64,000 nucleotides of DNA from an uncultured Clostridia bacterium (lineage in GTDB: Bacteria > Bacillota > Clostridia > Oscillospirales > Ruminococcaceae): NCBI GenBank assembly GCA_947589215.1, contig CANQCL010000005.1, positions 62,001 to 126,000 on the forward strand. The letters run 5' to 3'. Within the stretch, counting starts at the first letter, position 1. Every line of letters begins with the position of its first letter. A program made the position numbers and the translations under genes. Positions 8,348-17,004 of the stretch are shown in pieces. The notes beneath the pieces are model-generated. The model did no database searches and was not told the origin of the DNA. It saw nothing but the letters and a program-made list of their open reading frames with translations.

Positions 8348-8459
8348 ATATTTTTTATATTTTTTGGTTGTGTGAAGTGAAAAAAGTGCGCAATAAAGAA
8401 GTGAAAGGACAAATACGTCTTTTCATTCAGAACCTTAAAAATAAAATACCAGCATTTCT

Positions 8460-8810
8460 TTTACTTCCCTCCTGCTGTAGGACTAACATTCGACAAGCTA
8501 CATGAGCGAACATAATGGACAAGCACCATTACTTCAGGACTCAGACGTTACAGTGCATCTGTAACGAAGGCGATGACAAGCAGGAGTAATAATGGTACTT
8601 TTGTCAAGTCGATAGGCCGAGTCGTTAAATCGTCCGCAGCCAACGATGGCAACCCAGTGAGAACCACTGAGAGGTGAAATTCCTATGAGGTCAAATGCAT
8701 GATCGGAAGAAGTGTTCCCTAAACTTATGTCAGGGGGTATCGAGGATAAATACTGACGTTATTTAACGATTGATATTATAGGTAAGGCAGAAATATTCTG
8801 CCTTGCCTAT
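8460..8810 (+). ncRNA. Large structured RNA candidate in recombinase element
   Basis: The 560-nt gap between the sigma gene and the toxin gene has no ORF, is less AT-rich than its flanks and is full of nested complementarity. CTCCTGCT 8469-8476 pairs with AGCAGGAG 8579-8586, enclosing TAATGG/CCATTA (8513-8518/8526-8531) and CGTTACAG/CTGTAACG (8546-8553/8559-8566). TCGTTAAAT 8632-8640 pairs with ATTTAACGA 8761-8769, enclosing CAGTG/CACTG (8655-8659/8665-8669). ATAGG 8612-8616 could pair with CCTAT 8682-8686 as a pseudoknot. A 12-bp hairpin (8779-8790/8798-8809) ends the block. I do not recognise the family; it does not match tmRNA, RNase P, 6S, SRP or a group II domain V. It may be a regulatory RNA or a DNA site used by the element. 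Confidence 0.55.
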
Positions 8811-8855
8811 TTACATAATGTATTTATCGTTAAAGAAAAAAATAAAAATAATTGA

Positions 8856-8890
8856 GGGCTGATCAAAAAAATGATTAGCCCTTTAATTTA
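8856..8890 (+). terminator. Terminator/attenuator before toxin gene
   Basis: GGGCTGATCA (8856-8865) / TGATTAGCCC (8872-8881) with one G-U and a T-rich tail; lies 20 bp before the PemK/MazF start. Confidence 0.65.
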
Positions 8891-8910
8891 TATATAAGAG
8901 GTAAGAAAAA

Positions 8911-9273
8911 ATGAGAGAAGTAAAACGAGGTGAAATATACTATGCCAATCTATATGACGTGACAGGAAGTGAACAGGGAGGAAAACGCCCTGTGCTAATC
9001 CTGCAAAATGACATAGGAAATGAGCATAGTCCGACAACTATAGTTGCAGCCATTACAAGCAGAGAAAAAACATATCAGCCAACACACGTTAGAATTAATT
9101 GCGAGTGTCTGCCGAAAAAGTCAACTGTGTTATTAGAGCAGATTCGTACAATTGATAAAACACGTTTAATCGAATATGTAGGAACATTAGATGAAGTTGA
9201 TATAAAGAGGATAGATAAGGCGATAGTTATCAGCTTTGGATTAAATTATCTGGAGGATTTCATAAATGAATAA
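8911..9273 (+). CDS. PemK/MazF-family endoribonuclease toxin
   Basis: 120 residues, the usual family length. The N-terminus REVKRGEIYYANLYDVTGSE, the GGKRPVLILQND strand and the TVLLEQIRTIDKTRL segment are the conserved core of the MazF/PemK/Ndo fold; Arg of KRP and Ser/Thr of AAITSRE are at the usual active-site positions. Family members cut mRNA at short sequences. No MazE-like antitoxin gene lies upstream; what precedes it is the structured region and a hairpin. An 8-bp overlap couples it to the next small gene. In this type of element an unpaired copy is common; it may be held in check by the adjacent small protein or RNA (inference). Confidence 0.88.
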   Translation: MREVKRGEIYYANLYDVTGSEQGGKRPVLILQNDIGNEHSPTTIVAAITSREKTYQPTHVRINCECLPKKSTVLLEQIRTIDKTRLIEYVGTLDEVDIKRIDKAIVISFGLNYLEDFINE

Positions 9274-9442
9274 ATCAAGAATAAAAAATTGTGCACTGTA
9301 TCACGAAATATGTATTTTAAGAATACTTGTTCAAATGGGATATCTAAGCGAGGATGAGTTAAAGGGTATAAGCCAAATAGCAGCAGAGGACTATCAGGCA
9401 ACGATCAACATAGATAAAAACTTAGTGTGTTGTAATTTTTAA
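9266..9442 (+). CDS. Small SHOCT-like protein
   Basis: 58 residues: a basic N-terminus (MNKSRIKNCALYHEICILR) and a short amphipathic helix pair (VQMGYLSEDELKGISQIAAE) resembling SHOCT-type short C-terminal domains that occur beside large serine recombinases. It starts inside the toxin gene with TGGAGG upstream (9250-9255). Role unknown; its overlap with the toxin makes an accessory or antitoxin-like function possible, but that is inference. Confidence 0.65.
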   Translation: MNKSRIKNCALYHEICILRILVQMGYLSEDELKGISQIAAEDYQATINIDKNLVCCNF

Positions 9443-9535
9443 TTTTTTGGTTTAGGTCTGGATATATTCGAACTTTTTTGATATTGTTGTGTTGCACCGA
9501 AAACACGGTAGAAATAAGGAAAGGGGGAACATTGA

Positions 9536-11125
9536 ATGGAAAAGTCGCTAACAGTAATTGAACCAACAAAAAAAGAAAAACAGAAAATCAGAGTGGCAGC
9601 ATATTGCCGTGTGTCAAGTAATTCTGATGATCAGCTTCACTCTTTTGCTGCACAGGTCAAACATTATACCAAGTTTATTAGTGAGAACGATATGATGGAA
9701 TTGGTTGATATTTATGCAGACGAAGGTTTAACGGGAACAAAGACTGCAAAACGTGATGATTTTAACCGCCTTATTGCTGACTGTAAAAAAGGGAAAATAG
9801 ATAAGGTGTTTACCAAGTCGGTATCCCGATTTGCAAGGAACACAGCAGATTCGATTATGTACGCTAGAATACTTAAGGAATGCGGAGTAAGCATATTATT
9901 TGAAAAAGAAAATATAGATACGGCTTGTATGTCCAGCGAATTGCTATTGGCTATATCAGGTGCGCAAGCTCAGGAAGAATCAATATCAATATCAAAAAAT
10001 ATGAGATGGAGTATTCAAAAACGTATGAGTAATGGAACATACATACCGGGTTCTACACCATACGGATATGAATTGATAGATGGTGAATACCATATTGTAG
10101 AGTGCGAAGCGCAAGTTGTTAGGTATATATTTGATAGATATTTATCAGGCGTTACTAAAGAAAACATAGCAAAAGAGCTTAATAGAATGAACGCACCATT
10201 AAGAGGGAATATAAAACGATGGCAATTTAAAACGGTTAGATTTATACTTAACAATGAAAAATATACTGGTGATGCAATATTTCAAAAGAGTTATAAAACA
10301 GAAACTATTCCTTTTGTAAAAAAGCACAATAAAGGTGAAAAACCAAAATATTATGTTGAAAATGCTAATCCACCTATAATCTCAAAAGAAGTATTTGAAA
10401 AGGCTAAGAAAATAACAGAACAATTTTGTTATACAGCAAATAAAACGTTAAATAGGCATCTGCTTACAAGAATGATAGAATGTAACTGCGGTGCAACATA
10501 TAAACCAGTCGTTGTAAATAATATAACATATTGGTCTTGCAGAGAACATGAGTTTAATTCAAACAAATGCTCAGCAAGAAGAATCCCTGAAAAGGACATT
10601 TATGAAGCGTATATCACTATGGTTAATAAGCTAAGAAATATATTTAAAGAAATACTGCCCGTAGCTATCAATCAGATAGAACGCCTTCAAATGAAAGCAG
10701 GCGGTGCAGCAGCTAGGATAAACGATATTGACAAGAGCATCGCTGAATTAAACAATAAAAACCTTGTTCTTGCAAGGCTAAAAACTAAAAGTATTATTCG
10801 TCCTGCTGAATACACCGAACAAAGCGGTAAAATAAATAGCCGTGTAAATGAATTAAGAAGTGAGAGAATCAAATTACTCAAAGAGCAGGATGAAAATAAT
10901 ACCTTGTCAGGTCTCCGCAAACTCAATGAAATTATATCAAATATTGAAAATCCGCTTACTGAATTTGACGAGCAATTATTTAAGAGTATGGTAAACAAAA
11001 TTACCGTACCTACGCATACATCTATATGCTTTGAACTTTTAGGCGGTCTTAAAATAACGGAATCTATACCTGAACAAAGGAGATGCGTAAAAAATGAAAA
11101 ACAGAAGAATTCCATATGGGTATGA
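9536..11125 (+). CDS. Large serine recombinase 1
   Basis: 529 residues. N-terminal resolvase domain (~18-165): nucleophile Ser in AAYCRVSSNSDDQ, then ADEGLTGT, SVSRFARNT and SISKNMRWS. A recombinase domain (~190-300; TPYGYELIDGEYHIVECEAQ, FILNNEKYTGDAIFQKSY) is followed by a zinc beta-ribbon (Cys pairs in IECNCGATY and SCREHEFNSNKCSARR) and a coiled coil (~400-480). Such enzymes integrate and excise elements between short att sites without host factors. GGGGGA at 9523-9528 is the ribosome site. It overlaps the next recombinase gene by 32 bp, so the three are one operon. Confidence 0.92.
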   Translation: MEKSLTVIEPTKKEKQKIRVAAYCRVSSNSDDQLHSFAAQVKHYTKFISENDMMELVDIYADEGLTGTKTAKRDDFNRLIADCKKGKIDKVFTKSVSRFARNTADSIMYARILKECGVSILFEKENIDTACMSSELLLAISGAQAQEESISISKNMRWSIQKRMSNGTYIPGSTPYGYELIDGEYHIVECEAQVVRYIFDRYLSGVTKENIAKELNRMNAPLRGNIKRWQFKTVRFILNNEKYTGDAIFQKSYKTETIPFVKKHNKGEKPKYYVENANPPIISKEVFEKAKKITEQFCYTANKTLNRHLLTRMIECNCGATYKPVVVNNITYWSCREHEFNSNKCSARRIPEKDIYEAYITMVNKLRNIFKEILPVAINQIERLQMKAGGAAARINDIDKSIAELNNKNLVLARLKTKSIIRPAEYTEQSGKINSRVNELRSERIKLLKEQDENNTLSGLRKLNEIISNIENPLTEFDEQLFKSMVNKITVPTHTSICFELLGGLKITESIPEQRRCVKNEKQKNSIWV

Positions 11126-11939
11126 GATGAAAAATGGAAGTATAGTTATATGTGAAAGCGAATCCGTTGTTGTAAAGCAGATTTTTGCTGACTATATCGG
11201 CGGTGAAAATTTAAAATCCATAGCAGACAGTTTGATGAATAGAAAAATAGAATATCTTCCGGCAGAAACAGGATGGAATAAAAACAGAATCAAACGTATA
11301 ATTGAGGATAAGAGATATATTGGTGATAATATATATCCAAATATAATACAAGAGGAAATTTTAAATAGGGCAATTGAATTGAAATCCAGTCGATGCAAAA
11401 CGAGGGATAGTAAAATAAATAAGGACAGCAAATTAATTAAGAGTAAAATGTTTTGCGGTGAATGCGGAAACTTATTACATCATAAAACCGACAACGCTAA
11501 ATCAAATACTGAAACATGGTCTTGTAAGAATTGCAAAATGTCTGTCAAGATGACTTTAGAAGATGTGGAAAAACAAATAACGGTATTGCTTAATAAGGTA
11601 ATACATAATACAGAACTGATTATGATTGAAAATACTAACGATGAAGAAATCCCGTCAGAAATAATATGTATGGAAAATGAAATTGAGAGGATGTTGGAAC
11701 AAGTTGATTTTGATAAAGAAAAACTACAAGATAAGATATTATAATGTGCAGCTAAAAAATATACTCTTAATATGAGTGTGCAGCACATTACAGATAGGTT
11801 AAAAGCGGACTTTGAGAAATCAAGTCCGCTTTTAACATTTTCAGCAGATTTATTTGATAAAACAGTATCATCAGTCATAATGACTAAGGATAAATCAATA
11901 AGTATTATACTTAAAAACAGAAAGGTTATTAAAGGGTAG
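11094..11939 (+). pseudogene. Recombinase-domain protein lacking catalytic domain, interrupted by in-frame stop
   Basis: The frame from 11094 encodes a recombinase domain (IPYGYEMKNGSIVICESESV, RIIEDKRYIGDNIYPN), a zinc ribbon (MFCGECGNL ... SCKNCKMS) and a coiled coil, but no N-terminal resolvase domain and no catalytic Ser. TAA at 11742-11744 ends it at 216 residues. The same frame stays open for 64 more codons to TAG 11937-11939, with convincing protein sequence (CAAKKYTLNMSVQHITDRLK and SVIMTKDKSISIILKNRK) that matches the family C-terminus. One substitution (for example GAA to TAA) explains this. Catalytic-less partners in three-recombinase operons may help recognise att sites; here it may be truncated but still fold. 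Confidence 0.8.
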
Positions 11940-11951
11940 GTGATGATTAAT

Positions 11952-13568
11952 ATGCAAGCAGTAAAGAAAGTGAGGATAATACCTCCAAAAGCTGAATTTA
12001 CAGGCTCAAACAGCATTAATATGAGACTAAAGCGTGTAGCTGCATATTGTCGTGTGTCAACAGACAAAGAAGAACAGGAACATAGCTTTGAAACGCAAAA
12101 AGAAATGTATACTGAAATGATTATGATGAAACCCAATTGGCAGATGGCAGGCATTTATGCTGATGAAGGAATAACAGGAACTATAGCAAAAAAACGACCT
12201 GGTTTTATGAAAATGATAGATGATTGCAGAAAAGGGAAAATTGATATGATAATAACCAAATCAGTATCAAGGTTTTCAAGAAACAATCTCGACTGCCTTC
12301 TTTATATGCGAGAGCTAAAAGAACTCGGAATCCCTATAATCTTTGAAAAAGAGGGTATCAATACAATGCAAGTGTCAAGCGAACTGTTGATTACTCTGTT
12401 CAGCGGATTATCACAAGCAGAGAGCGAGTCCATCAGTATGAATGTGAAAATTGGAATTCGGCAGAGCTTGAAAAACGGCAATGTGCGGTTCTGTTATAAT
12501 TCTTTTTTAGGATATAGGAAAGGTGCGGACGGAAAGCCTGAAATTGTACCTGAAGAAGCTATAACAATAAAAAGAATATATGCAGAATACCTTGCAGGCC
12601 GAAGTTTAAAAGACATTGCCGCCGGACTGACCTCTGATGGAATATTAACACCAAGAGGAAAAACAAAATGGAGTGATATAGGTGTGTTGTCAATTCTTCG
12701 CAATGAAAAATACAAAGGTGATGCACTTCTTCAAAAAACATATATAGCTGACTGCATAAGTAAAAAATGCAAGAAAAACAACGGTGAGTTGCCGATGTAC
12801 TATGTAGAGAACAATCATCCTGCAATAATTGAACGTGCAGTATTCGATAAAGTGCAGATAGAAATTTCACACCGAAACAGCAAGCCAAAAGTAAAGCAAA
12901 AAGGTACAAAAACAGAACTCAGTAAGTATTCTAGTAAATATGCACTTACAGAACTGCTTTTCTGCGGAGAATGCGGAACACCATATCGCAGAGTTACATG
13001 GACAAGAAACGGTAATAAAAAGATAGTATGGCGATGCATTAGCAGACTTGATTATGGAAAAAAGTATTGTAAGGATTCACCTACAATTGAAGAAAGTTTG
13101 ATACAAAACGCCGTATGCGAAGCAATTACGAAAAAAGCACAGATGGAAATGGGTGATATATCTCAAATAAGTCAACACATACAGATATATCAGAGCAGGC
13201 AGGATATAGGCAGTATAACAGCAAAAAAAGACCGTTTAAAGGCGCTTAGAGAGCAGTTTGATGACTTAACAAGGGTGGATAGCGAAGCCGCCCAAAACGG
13301 CGATTTCGACACGCAATTTAAAAGTCTGTTTGATGAGATACATCAAATAGAGGATGAACTTTCAGAAATCAATAAAAATAAATCTTTGATAGAAACAAGT
13401 TCAAATACTCTTGAAGAAATAACAACTATTATGCAAGGGTTTAAGAACCACCCTGTGGAATATAACGATATAATGGTAAGGCAGCTTATAGAATGTATAA
13501 AGGTGATGTCCCCCGAACTCTTGCATATATATTTTAAAGACGGAACTATGATAAATATCTCCATATAG
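11952..13568 (+). CDS. Large serine recombinase 2
   Basis: 538 residues. Resolvase domain with catalytic Ser in AAYCRVSTDKEEQ, ADEGITGT and SVSRFSRNNLD; recombinase domain (FLGYRKGADGKPEIVPEEA, ILRNEKYKGDALLQKTY); zinc ribbon (LLFCGECGTPYRRV ... WRCISRLDYGKKYC); long coiled coil (~400-500). ATG 11952 is preferred because AGGTGAT precedes it by 8 nt; GTG 11940 and ATG 11943 are in frame. It follows the read-through end of the middle recombinase by 12 nt. With the first recombinase it probably moves the 7.7-13.6 kb element. Confidence 0.92.
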   Translation: MQAVKKVRIIPPKAEFTGSNSINMRLKRVAAYCRVSTDKEEQEHSFETQKEMYTEMIMMKPNWQMAGIYADEGITGTIAKKRPGFMKMIDDCRKGKIDMIITKSVSRFSRNNLDCLLYMRELKELGIPIIFEKEGINTMQVSSELLITLFSGLSQAESESISMNVKIGIRQSLKNGNVRFCYNSFLGYRKGADGKPEIVPEEAITIKRIYAEYLAGRSLKDIAAGLTSDGILTPRGKTKWSDIGVLSILRNEKYKGDALLQKTYIADCISKKCKKNNGELPMYYVENNHPAIIERAVFDKVQIEISHRNSKPKVKQKGTKTELSKYSSKYALTELLFCGECGTPYRRVTWTRNGNKKIVWRCISRLDYGKKYCKDSPTIEESLIQNAVCEAITKKAQMEMGDISQISQHIQIYQSRQDIGSITAKKDRLKALREQFDDLTRVDSEAAQNGDFDTQFKSLFDEIHQIEDELSEINKNKSLIETSSNTLEEITTIMQGFKNHPVEYNDIMVRQLIECIKVMSPELLHIYFKDGTMINISI

Positions 13569-13582
13569 TTAAAATAATATAG

Positions 13583-13828
13583 TTAATATCCGCTCTTAGC
13601 CTCAACAAACCATCTGGGCTCTTCATAAAACAAATATGATTGCTGATTAAGAATTCGACAAGTATATCTCATACCTATGCCGCCAGCTTTAAGGCTTGCG
13701 GCTCTTCTTTTGTCAATAACCTTGTCGATCTCATATACCGTTCCGTCTTCCCATTTAACTGACAACGGTGTGATGTTGCCATCAGTATCAAATTTAGCTA
13801 TGACTTCAACGTATACTTTGCGTGCCAT
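13583..13828 (-). CDS. Conserved small protein next to repair cluster
   Basis: 81 residues: MARKVYVEVIAKFDTDGNIT, then VKWEDGTVYEIDKVIDKRRA, then GGIGMRYTCRI and an aromatic tail (YLFYEEPRWFVEAK). Alternating strands suggest a small beta-barrel. No function is known to me. It is divergent from the Ku gene with only 71 bp between, so the two may share a control region, and it converges on the last recombinase gene. Confidence 0.65.
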   Translation of the reverse strand: MARKVYVEVIAKFDTDGNITPLSVKWEDGTVYEIDKVIDKRRAASLKAGGIGMRYTCRILNQQSYLFYEEPRWFVEAKSGY

Positions 13829-13899
13829 AAAACCAACTCCTCATAGTTTAGTATTTAAAATCTAGGATAGGATATACTAAGAAAAAGGAGATGTTAATT

Positions 13900-14670
13900 A
13901 TGGCAGTTTCACACAGAGGTGCAATTTCGTTCGGTCTAGTCCATATCCCAGTGGGATTGTATACAGCAACTCAGGATAACGATATTCACTTTAATCAGCT
14001 TTGCAGAGAGGACGGCAGCAGGATAAGATATAAAAAGGTCTGTGCTTCCTGCGGTAAGGAAGTTAAGTCTGAAGATATAGTAAAAGGCTTTGAGTATGAT
14101 AAGGACAAGTTCGTTATAATGACCGACGAGGACTTTGAAAAGGCTAAGTCAGAAAAGGATAAAACTATTCATATACTGCATTTTACTGACTTAAATTCTA
14201 TCCGCCCTATTTATTATGATAAAACCTACCATGCAATACCCGAAGCAGGCGGCGATAAAGCGTTTGAGCTTCTTAGAAAAGCTATGAAAGATGAAAATAA
14301 GGTTGCCATAGCAAAGACAGTTATGGGAACTAAGGAAAAACTTCTAACGCTTATTCCAACCGATGATGGTATATTGATAGAAACTATGTTTTTTGCAGAT
14401 GAGGTAAAACAAGCTCCGAAAGAGCCTGTACACTCTGAATTAAATGAATCAGAGCTAACTATGGCGAAAACTCTTATAAACACAATGGTAAAAGACTTCG
14501 ACCCCAGTTTGTATAAAGATGAATATCAGGGACGTTTGCGTGAAATCATTGAAATGAAGATAGCAGGAAAAGAAGTTGTAGCTTCATCACCTGAAGTTAA
14601 GGTCAATGCTATAGATATAATGGAGGCTCTAAAGCAGAGTCTTGCACAGGCAGGCGTTAAGAGTGAGTGA
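13900..14670 (+). CDS. ku: Bacterial Ku protein (non-homologous end joining)
   Basis: 256 residues, normal for bacterial Ku. The Ku core begins MAVSHRGAISFGLVHIPVGL and continues with RYKKVCASCGKEV, IVKGFEYDKDKFV and DKTYHAIPEAGGDKAF; the C-terminus is short. Ku homodimers encircle DNA ends and recruit the ligase. ATG 13900 starts the conserved MAVSHRG; AAAAAGGAG at 13881-13889 fits it, and ATG 13891 is too close to that site. Its stop overlaps the ligase start by 8 bp (GTGAGTGA), giving the standard Ku-ligase pair. Confidence 0.95.
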   Translation: MAVSHRGAISFGLVHIPVGLYTATQDNDIHFNQLCREDGSRIRYKKVCASCGKEVKSEDIVKGFEYDKDKFVIMTDEDFEKAKSEKDKTIHILHFTDLNSIRPIYYDKTYHAIPEAGGDKAFELLRKAMKDENKVAIAKTVMGTKEKLLTLIPTDDGILIETMFFADEVKQAPKEPVHSELNESELTMAKTLINTMVKDFDPSLYKDEYQGRLREIIEMKIAGKEVVASSPEVKVNAIDIMEALKQSLAQAGVKSE

Positions 14671-15604
14671 TATATGGGAAACAAAAAATATCAAGCCAAT
14701 GCTCATAGGTGTTGAGGGAGAGCCGTTTGACAGCAAGGAATATATCTATGAACTTAAACTTGACGGTGAACGCTGTATTGCTTATCTTGATAAAGATAAA
14801 ACAATTCTTAAAAACAAGAGGAATGTTCTAATGCTTCCCAAAGTGCCGGAATTATCTGATATTCATAAAAATGTGAATGTAAAATGTATTCTGGACGGCG
14901 AGCTTGCTGTAATTAAAGACGGTAAGCCTGATTTTTTTGAAATACAAAAAAGAAGTATGATGAGCAATCTCATAAAAATAGATATGGCGTCAAAAAAATA
15001 TCCTGCTTGTTTTACAGCTTTTGATATTCTGTATTATGAGGACAGACAGGTTACGGATTTGCCTCTTTTGGAACGCAAGGAACTATTGCAGAAAGCCGTT
15101 AAATCAGAAAACAGCCTATTTGCTGTATCACGGTATATTGAGGAAAACGGAACAGCATTTTATCAGCTTGCTGAGAAACAGGAGTTAGAGGGTATAGTAG
15201 CAAAGAAAAAAGAAAGTCATTACTATTTTGACAAGCGAACAAAGGACTGGATAAAAATAAAGAATTTGCAGGACGATGATTTTGTTGTACTTGGTTATGT
15301 TCCGAAGGAAAACAATATGAACAGCATTATTCTCGGACAATACAGTAACAACGATCTGATTTATAAAGGTCATGTTACACTGGGAGTTGGCGGTGAGCCT
15401 TTTAGAAAGATAAAGGAATTAGATAAAACAAATTGTCCTTTTTCAGAAGTACCTAAAGGGAATGAGAACGCAGTATGGGTAAAGCCTGAACTTGTATGTA
15501 TAGTTAAATATATGATGAAAACCGATAATGGCGGTATGAGGCAGCCAGTATTTAAAGGTCTAAGGGATGATAAATCACCAAAAGATTGTATAGATAAAAA
15601 TTAG
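14663..15604 (+). CDS. ligD: ATP-dependent DNA ligase, LigD ligase domain only
   Basis: 313 residues. Nucleotidyltransferase motif I is YELKLDGERC (Lys adenylated); then LDGELAV (motif III), FTAFDIL, ELEGIVAKKK (motif IV) and DWIKIKN (motif V), followed by an OB domain (~210-313; VLGYVPKENN, GHVTLGVGG, WVKPELVC). The polymerase and nuclease domains of long LigD proteins are absent, as in many Firmicutes. It seals ends held by Ku. GTG 14663 is preferred: it overlaps the Ku stop, and the seven codons before it in the open frame lie inside Ku and look non-family. Confidence 0.92.
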   Translation: MSDIWETKNIKPMLIGVEGEPFDSKEYIYELKLDGERCIAYLDKDKTILKNKRNVLMLPKVPELSDIHKNVNVKCILDGELAVIKDGKPDFFEIQKRSMMSNLIKIDMASKKYPACFTAFDILYYEDRQVTDLPLLERKELLQKAVKSENSLFAVSRYIEENGTAFYQLAEKQELEGIVAKKKESHYYFDKRTKDWIKIKNLQDDDFVVLGYVPKENNMNSIILGQYSNNDLIYKGHVTLGVGGEPFRKIKELDKTNCPFSEVPKGNENAVWVKPELVCIVKYMMKTDNGGMRQPVFKGLRDDKSPKDCIDKN

Positions 15605-15626
15605 AAACCTGAAGGGAGATGATAAT

Positions 15627-15854
15627 ATGGCAAAAGATTCACAGCTTGATCCGAAAGAGGTAAGAAAAATGAAATCAAAAGGCGGACCGACAATGGCTGT
15701 TAGTGCATTAGACAATGAGGGAAGAAACAATAAAAAGCAATATGGTAGCCGTCATAAGCCGGGAAATGATAAATTAAAAAGACAGGAATGTACTCCTGTC
15801 TTTTTTACTTCCATTCGGAAAGTATTGATTTATCAACGGCAACTTTATTTATAA
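15627..15854 (+). CDS. Small basic protein downstream of ligase; tail runs through a terminator
   Basis: The first ~50 residues (MAKDSQLDPKEVRKMKSKGG, then SALDNEGRNNKKQYGSRHKP) look like a real small, Lys/Gly-rich protein with a good ribosome site (GGGAG 15616-15620). The frame then continues through the hairpin at 15781-15800 and into the antisense of the next gene, ending at 15854, so the last ~23 residues are probably not native and an earlier stop may have been lost. Function unknown. Confidence 0.5.
   Translation: MAKDSQLDPKEVRKMKSKGGPTMAVSALDNEGRNNKKQYGSRHKPGNDKLKRQECTPVFFTSIRKVLIYQRQLYL
15776..15806. terminator. Bidirectional terminator
   Basis: GACAGGA (15781-15787) / TCCTGTC (15794-15800) flanked by A5 and T6, so it works in both directions between the ligase operon and the convergent gene. 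Confidence 0.85.
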
Positions 15855-16044
15855 TTTCATCAGCAGATTTAACATTGTCAAATGTTCCGTTTGAAATCTC
15901 TTTTATTACAGCCTGCAATAATTTTTCATAATAGGCTTCTGATGTCATACCCGTTGTGGTTTGCTTAAAGTGATTCTGACTTTCACTAAAGGCTATGCTT
16001 GCATATTTTTCTTTTACCTGTCTGATCAATTCATCTCGTTTCAT
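15805..16044 (-). CDS. Small hypothetical protein
   Basis: 79 residues, mostly helical and charged: MKRDELIRQVKEKYASIAFS, then TGMTSEAYYEKLLQAVIKEI. No domain recognised. It converges on the ligase operon, sharing its terminator. An inverted repeat lies just upstream of the start (16056-16074), which suggests regulation. It may belong to the repair cluster by position only. Confidence 0.6.
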   Translation of the reverse strand: MKRDELIRQVKEKYASIAFSESQNHFKQTTTGMTSEAYYEKLLQAVIKEISNGTFDNVKSADEIINKVAVDKSILSEWK

Positions 16045-16055
16045 TTTTACACTCC

Positions 16056-16074
16056 TAAACTTTTAGTTTAGGTT
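16056..16074. promoter_or_regulatory. Inverted repeat upstream of small gene
   Basis: CCTAAAC / GTTTAGG, 7-bp perfect arms with a 5-nt centre, 12 bp before the minus-strand start at 16044. The right arm is the minus-strand reading of AGG near the ribosome site; possible operator or translational control. Confidence 0.4.
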
Positions 16075-16178
16075 TAATGTTTCCCATAATAATTTTATAT
16101 ATTCAGGATGAAAAATCGCAATAAACCACAATCATAATAACTGCATAAAATATAAAAGCTAATGTATGGAGGTATTTT

Positions 16179-16994
16179 ATGCAGTATATAAAATCAAGTG
16201 ACGGAACTAAAATTGCCGTTTATGACTACAATCCAAAAGGAAAACAGACTATTTTCCTTATTCATGGATGGCCGTTGTCTCATAAGATTTTCGAGTATCA
16301 GATAAATCTGCTTACAGACTGCGGATATAGGGTTGTTGCAATAGATTTAAGGGGATTCGGGAAATCAGATACACCGGCACATGGATATTCTTATAATCAG
16401 ATGTCCTCAGATGTGTTCTATGTAGTTCGTCAACTGCGCCTTAGTAATTTTGTCTTAGTAGGATTTTCAATGGGTGGTGCAATAGCACTTAGATATATGA
16501 ATCGCTTTAAAGGCTATGGTGTACGCAAACTGATTTTACTTTCTGCTGCTGCACCGTGTTTTGCACAACGTCCTGATTTTCCTTACGGAAAGACTGTACA
16601 AGAGGTAAACGACCTTATAAATCTTGCTGAAACCGATAGACCGCAGTTGTGTGAGAATTTCAGCAAACAGCTATTTGCAAGTCCTCATTCAGCAGCGGTT
16701 ATAGACTGGTTCAGAGGGATAGCTTTGTCAGCATCGGGAATAGGAACAATAAAGAGCTGTATTTCACTTCGTGATGAGGACGGTAGAAAAGATTTAAAAT
16801 CGGTTCATGTACCCACATATATTATTCACGGTGAAAAGGATCTTATTGTTTCCAATGAACTTGCTGTGCTTCAGCATAAGGGAATATCCGGCTCAAAACT
16901 CATATCTTTATCAGAAAGCGGACATGGAATAGTATATGACCAACTTCAAAAGTTTAATTCAGTATTTATGAAATCTATTACCGAGAAAGAATAA
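16179..16994 (+). CDS. Alpha/beta hydrolase
   Basis: 271 residues, the usual size for cofactor-free haloperoxidase/esterase-like hydrolases. Visible: oxyanion segment IFLIHGWPLSHKIFE, strand AIDLRGFGKSDTP, nucleophile elbow GFSMGGAIAL, acid region IIHGEKDLIV and catalytic His in SESGHGIVYDQ. A cap region lies at ~130-190. Substrate cannot be told. GGAGG at 16169-16173 sets the start. It converges on the polymerase gene with only 10 bp between and is probably not part of the repair function. Confidence 0.85.
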   Translation: MQYIKSSDGTKIAVYDYNPKGKQTIFLIHGWPLSHKIFEYQINLLTDCGYRVVAIDLRGFGKSDTPAHGYSYNQMSSDVFYVVRQLRLSNFVLVGFSMGGAIALRYMNRFKGYGVRKLILLSAAAPCFAQRPDFPYGKTVQEVNDLINLAETDRPQLCENFSKQLFASPHSAAVIDWFRGIALSASGIGTIKSCISLRDEDGRKDLKSVHVPTYIIHGEKDLIVSNELAVLQHKGISGSKLISLSESGHGIVYDQLQKFNSVFMKSITEKE

Positions 16995-17004
16995 ATACGG
17001 AAAC

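Noticed and set aside
8660..8700. rRNA fragment (GAGGTGAAATTC resembles small-subunit rRNA)
   Set aside because: The match is only about 12 nt and the flanks do not align with rRNA.
15627..16044. Type II toxin-antitoxin pair
   Set aside because: The two small genes are convergent, not in tandem, and neither shows a toxin or antitoxin fold.
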